Source: Chthoniobacterales bacterium (lineage in GTDB: Bacteria > Verrucomicrobiota > Verrucomicrobiia > Chthoniobacterales > UBA10450). Taken from it: a stretch of 8,553 nucleotides of DNA. Location: contig JAICXG010000115.1 in the NCBI GenBank assembly GCA_025980625.1, forward strand, positions 1-8,553, given 5' to 3'. Every line of letters begins with the position of its first letter. The stretch's first letter is position 1. Position numbers and translations under genes: made by a program. The notes below the pieces were generated by a model. The model saw only the letters and a program-made list of their open reading frames with translations, ran no database searches and had not been told where the DNA came from. This document shows, in pieces, positions 7,172-8,553 of the stretch.

Positions 7172-8272
7172 ATGGACACGATTAAGATCGCGGTAGTCGC
7201 CGGGGCGCGGCCGAACTTCATGAAGATCGCGCCGCTGATCAAGGCGTTTGAAGCCTGCAACGCGCAAGGGCAGGGGAGAAGGATTGACTGGCAGCTCATT
7301 CACACGGGGCAGCATTACGACCCCCTCATGTCGGATGTCTTCTTTACCGAGCTCGGTATCCCGGCGCCGACGGTATCTCTGAATGTCGGCTCGGCTTCCC
7401 ACGCCAGACAAACCGCCGGCATCATGACTGCGTTCGAGCCGATTTTAGAAGAATGGAAACCGGACTGGGTCGTAGTTGTTGGTGACGTTAACTCCACTCT
7501 CGCCTGCACTTTGGTAGCAGCTAAAATGGGTATCCGGGTAGCTCACGTGGAGGCGGGCCTGCGTAGTTACGACCGCACCATGCCCGAAGAGATAAACCGG
7601 GTGGTTACCGATGCTCTTGCCGATCTTCTTCTTACTCCTTCAGAAGACGCGAACGAGAACCTGAAAAGAGAAGGCATTCCCGAGAAAAAGATCCGGCTCG
7701 TAGGCAACATTATGATCGACTCGGTTGTGAGTCATCTTAGCAACGGCCGCAACGGCAGAGTCCTGGAAGAGCTTCAGCTCGAAGACAACGGCTTCATCTA
7801 CGTCACCCTTCACCGTCCATCTAACGTCGACCGACGTGAGTCGCTTGAAGCGATCATCGATGAGCTTGGCGCGATCTCGGAGCAGTTCCCGGTCGTGTTC
7901 CCGATTCATCCCCGGACTTGCCAACGAATGAAGGAGTTCGACCTTGCTTTTCGCGAGCACAATCACGTGCGCCTGCTCGACCCGATTGGTTATAACGATT
8001 CCTTGTCTCTGACCAAGCACGCGTGTTGTGTCCTGACCGACTCCGGCGGCTTGCAGGAAGAGAGTACCTACTTCGGGACACCGTGTCTTACCCTCCGTCC
8101 GAACACCGAACGTCCCATCACTATCCACGTCGGCAGTAACCGCCTGACTCAGGTCGAGACCCTGCGTTCCGATCTGAGGAGCGCGGTAGAAAAGGGCCGG
8201 CAAAGCCAAGTCCCACCTCTCTGGGATGGCAAAACCGCCGAGCGAATCGTGCAGTGCCTGCTCGAGGCTTGA
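7172..8272 (+). CDS. wecB: Non-hydrolysing UDP-N-acetylglucosamine 2-epimerase (WecB/MnaA/WbpI family)
   Basis: This cytoplasmic enzyme interconverts UDP-GlcNAc and UDP-ManNAc, or related 2,3-diacetamido derivatives in WbpI-type members, by anti elimination and re-addition of UDP. Numbering from ATG 7172 (366 residues), the motifs are AGARPNFMKIAPL (10-22), HTGQHYD (44-50), GDVNSTLA (104-111) with Asp105, HVEAGLRSYDR (125-135) with Glu127, MPEEINR (137-143) with Glu139, TLHRPSNVD (212-220) with His214, PIHPRT (244-249), TDSGGLQEES (289-298) and NTERP (311-315). These match the catalytic Asp95, Glu117, Glu131 and His213 of the E. coli enzyme, so it looks active. An alternative GTG start at 7166 would add two residues and give a GTGA overlap with the upstream stop; ATG 7172 is preferred because MDTIKIAVVAG is the usual N-terminus. 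Neither start has a clear Shine-Dalgarno site. ManNAc and ManNAc(3NAc)A-type substrates cannot be distinguished from sequence alone. Confidence 0.93.
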   Translation: MDTIKIAVVAGARPNFMKIAPLIKAFEACNAQGQGRRIDWQLIHTGQHYDPLMSDVFFTELGIPAPTVSLNVGSASHARQTAGIMTAFEPILEEWKPDWVVVVGDVNSTLACTLVAAKMGIRVAHVEAGLRSYDRTMPEEINRVVTDALADLLLTPSEDANENLKREGIPEKKIRLVGNIMIDSVVSHLSNGRNGRVLEELQLEDNGFIYVTLHRPSNVDRRESLEAIIDELGAISEQFPVVFPIHPRTCQRMKEFDLAFREHNHVRLLDPIGYNDSLSLTKHACCVLTDSGGLQEESTYFGTPCLTLRPNTERPITIHVGSNRLTQVETLRSDLRSAVEKGRQSQVPPLWDGKTAERIVQCLLEA

Positions 8273-8284
8273 GATTCGCTGCCT

Positions 8285-8332
8285 CCGCGGGATCGCGCAG
8301 TGGAAGTCTCCACCGCAATGCGCAATCCGCGG
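8285..8332 (+). other. Imperfect inverted repeat (extended hairpin) downstream of the epimerase gene
   Basis: The arms pair in three blocks: CCGCGG (8285-8290) with CCGCGG (8327-8332), GCGCA (8295-8299) with TGCGC (8319-8323), and GTGGA (8300-8304) with TCCAC (8309-8313) around the loop AGTC. Unpaired bases separate the blocks. It begins 13 nt after the epimerase stop. No T-run follows, so it could be a factor-assisted terminator, an mRNA-stabilising structure or a small dispersed repeat. Apart from this structure, I see no clear gene, promoter or motif in the 198-nt gap 8273-8470. Confidence 0.45.
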
Positions 8333-8470
8333 CGTCAATTCATCTCACGACGGCTAAATTCGGGCCATGCTGCGCCGCAACAGTGGCAATGACGATCGAA
8401 TGTTGCAGCCCAGTGACTCACACGCTGGATCCATTTCCAGACAAGCCGGTGACTTAAAGATGCCGAGCTA

Positions 8471-8553
8471 ATGATCCGAACCACCCTACTTCTGCTGGTC
8501 GTCATTTTCTTTTCCTTCTACGCGTGGAGGAACTGGTTCGTGAGCACTTGTGC
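8471..8553 (+). CDS. N-terminus of a membrane protein, possibly O-antigen ligase/polymerase family (partial, runs off the window)
   Basis: Only 27 codons are present before the window ends, with no stop. They encode a basic start (MIRTT) followed by a strongly hydrophobic stretch LLLLVVIFFSFYAW (6-19) and then RNWFVSTC, which looks like a first transmembrane helix followed by a short loop. The overall pattern reminds me of O-antigen ligase/polymerase-type proteins in similar clusters, and the location fits, but so short a fragment cannot settle the family. The start is ATG 8471; the preceding sequence has no strong ribosome binding site. It follows the epimerase gene after 198 nt, so it may belong to the same operon or have its own promoter. 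Confidence 0.55.
   Translation, partial: MIRTTLLLLVVIFFSFYAWRNWFVSTC

Noticed and set aside
8380..8405. Sigma-54-like elements TGGCA and TTGCA in the gap before the last gene
   Set aside because: The spacing between the two elements is several bases too long for a -24/-12 promoter.
8254..8457. 67-codon open frame from GTG at 8254 across the gap after the epimerase gene
   Set aside because: It starts inside the epimerase gene, has no ribosome binding site, and its translation shows no family resemblance. The frame spans the inverted repeat and looks like chance.
8318..8457. Two tiny tandem open frames (8318-8392 and 8389-8457) joined by an ATGA overlap
   Set aside because: They encode 24 and 22 residues without Shine-Dalgarno sites, hydrophobic segments or recognisable motifs. 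The overlap alone is weak evidence in GC-rich DNA.

Overview
The window is one gene-dense stretch of a surface polysaccharide (exopolysaccharide or O-antigen-like) locus, with every supported gene on the + strand. Moderate-to-high GC, the mix of gene families (FemAB-type acyltransferase, Wzz/BY-kinase-like co-polymerase, THD-type polysaccharide deacetylase, DUF354, WecB) and scarce Shine-Dalgarno sites suggest a Gram-negative soil or water bacterium such as Verrucomicrobiota or Acidobacteriota. That placement is an inference with low confidence, because no taxonomic marker gene is present.

Layout: (1) 8-508, a left-handed beta-helix sugar N-acetyltransferase; (2) 505-1623, a DegT/DnrJ-family PLP sugar aminotransferase; (3) 1620-2744, a FemAB/GNAT-like acyltransferase. 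These three are joined by ATGA overlaps. (4) After 13 nt carrying the only strong Shine-Dalgarno site in the window, 2758-5070 encodes a Wzz-type chain-length co-polymerase with a C-terminal BY-kinase-like ATPase domain whose nucleotide-binding motifs are degenerate. (5) After a 41-nt gap with a GC-rich hairpin, 5112-7169 encodes an unusual single protein joining a polysaccharide deacetylase-like domain to a DUF354 glycosyltransferase-like domain. (6) 7172-8272 (possibly from GTG 7166) encodes a non-hydrolysing UDP-GlcNAc 2-epimerase. (7) After 198 nt without a supported gene but with an imperfect inverted repeat, a membrane protein starts at 8471 and runs off the end; it may be an O-antigen ligase/polymerase-type protein.

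How they fit together: the acetyltransferase, aminotransferase and 2-epimerase can supply activated 3-acetamido and/or ManNAc-type sugars. In the WbpA-B-E-D-I route of Pseudomonas these enzyme classes act in sequence to make UDP-ManNAc(3NAc)A. The Wzz-like protein would set chain length or organise export. The deacetylase/DUF354 fusion and the FemAB protein would modify or extend the glycan, and the final membrane protein could polymerise or ligate it. The two features most worth a second look are the deacetylase-DUF354 fusion and the apparently kinase-dead BY-kinase domain. I saw no mobile element, CRISPR array, tRNA, rRNA or convincing promoter.
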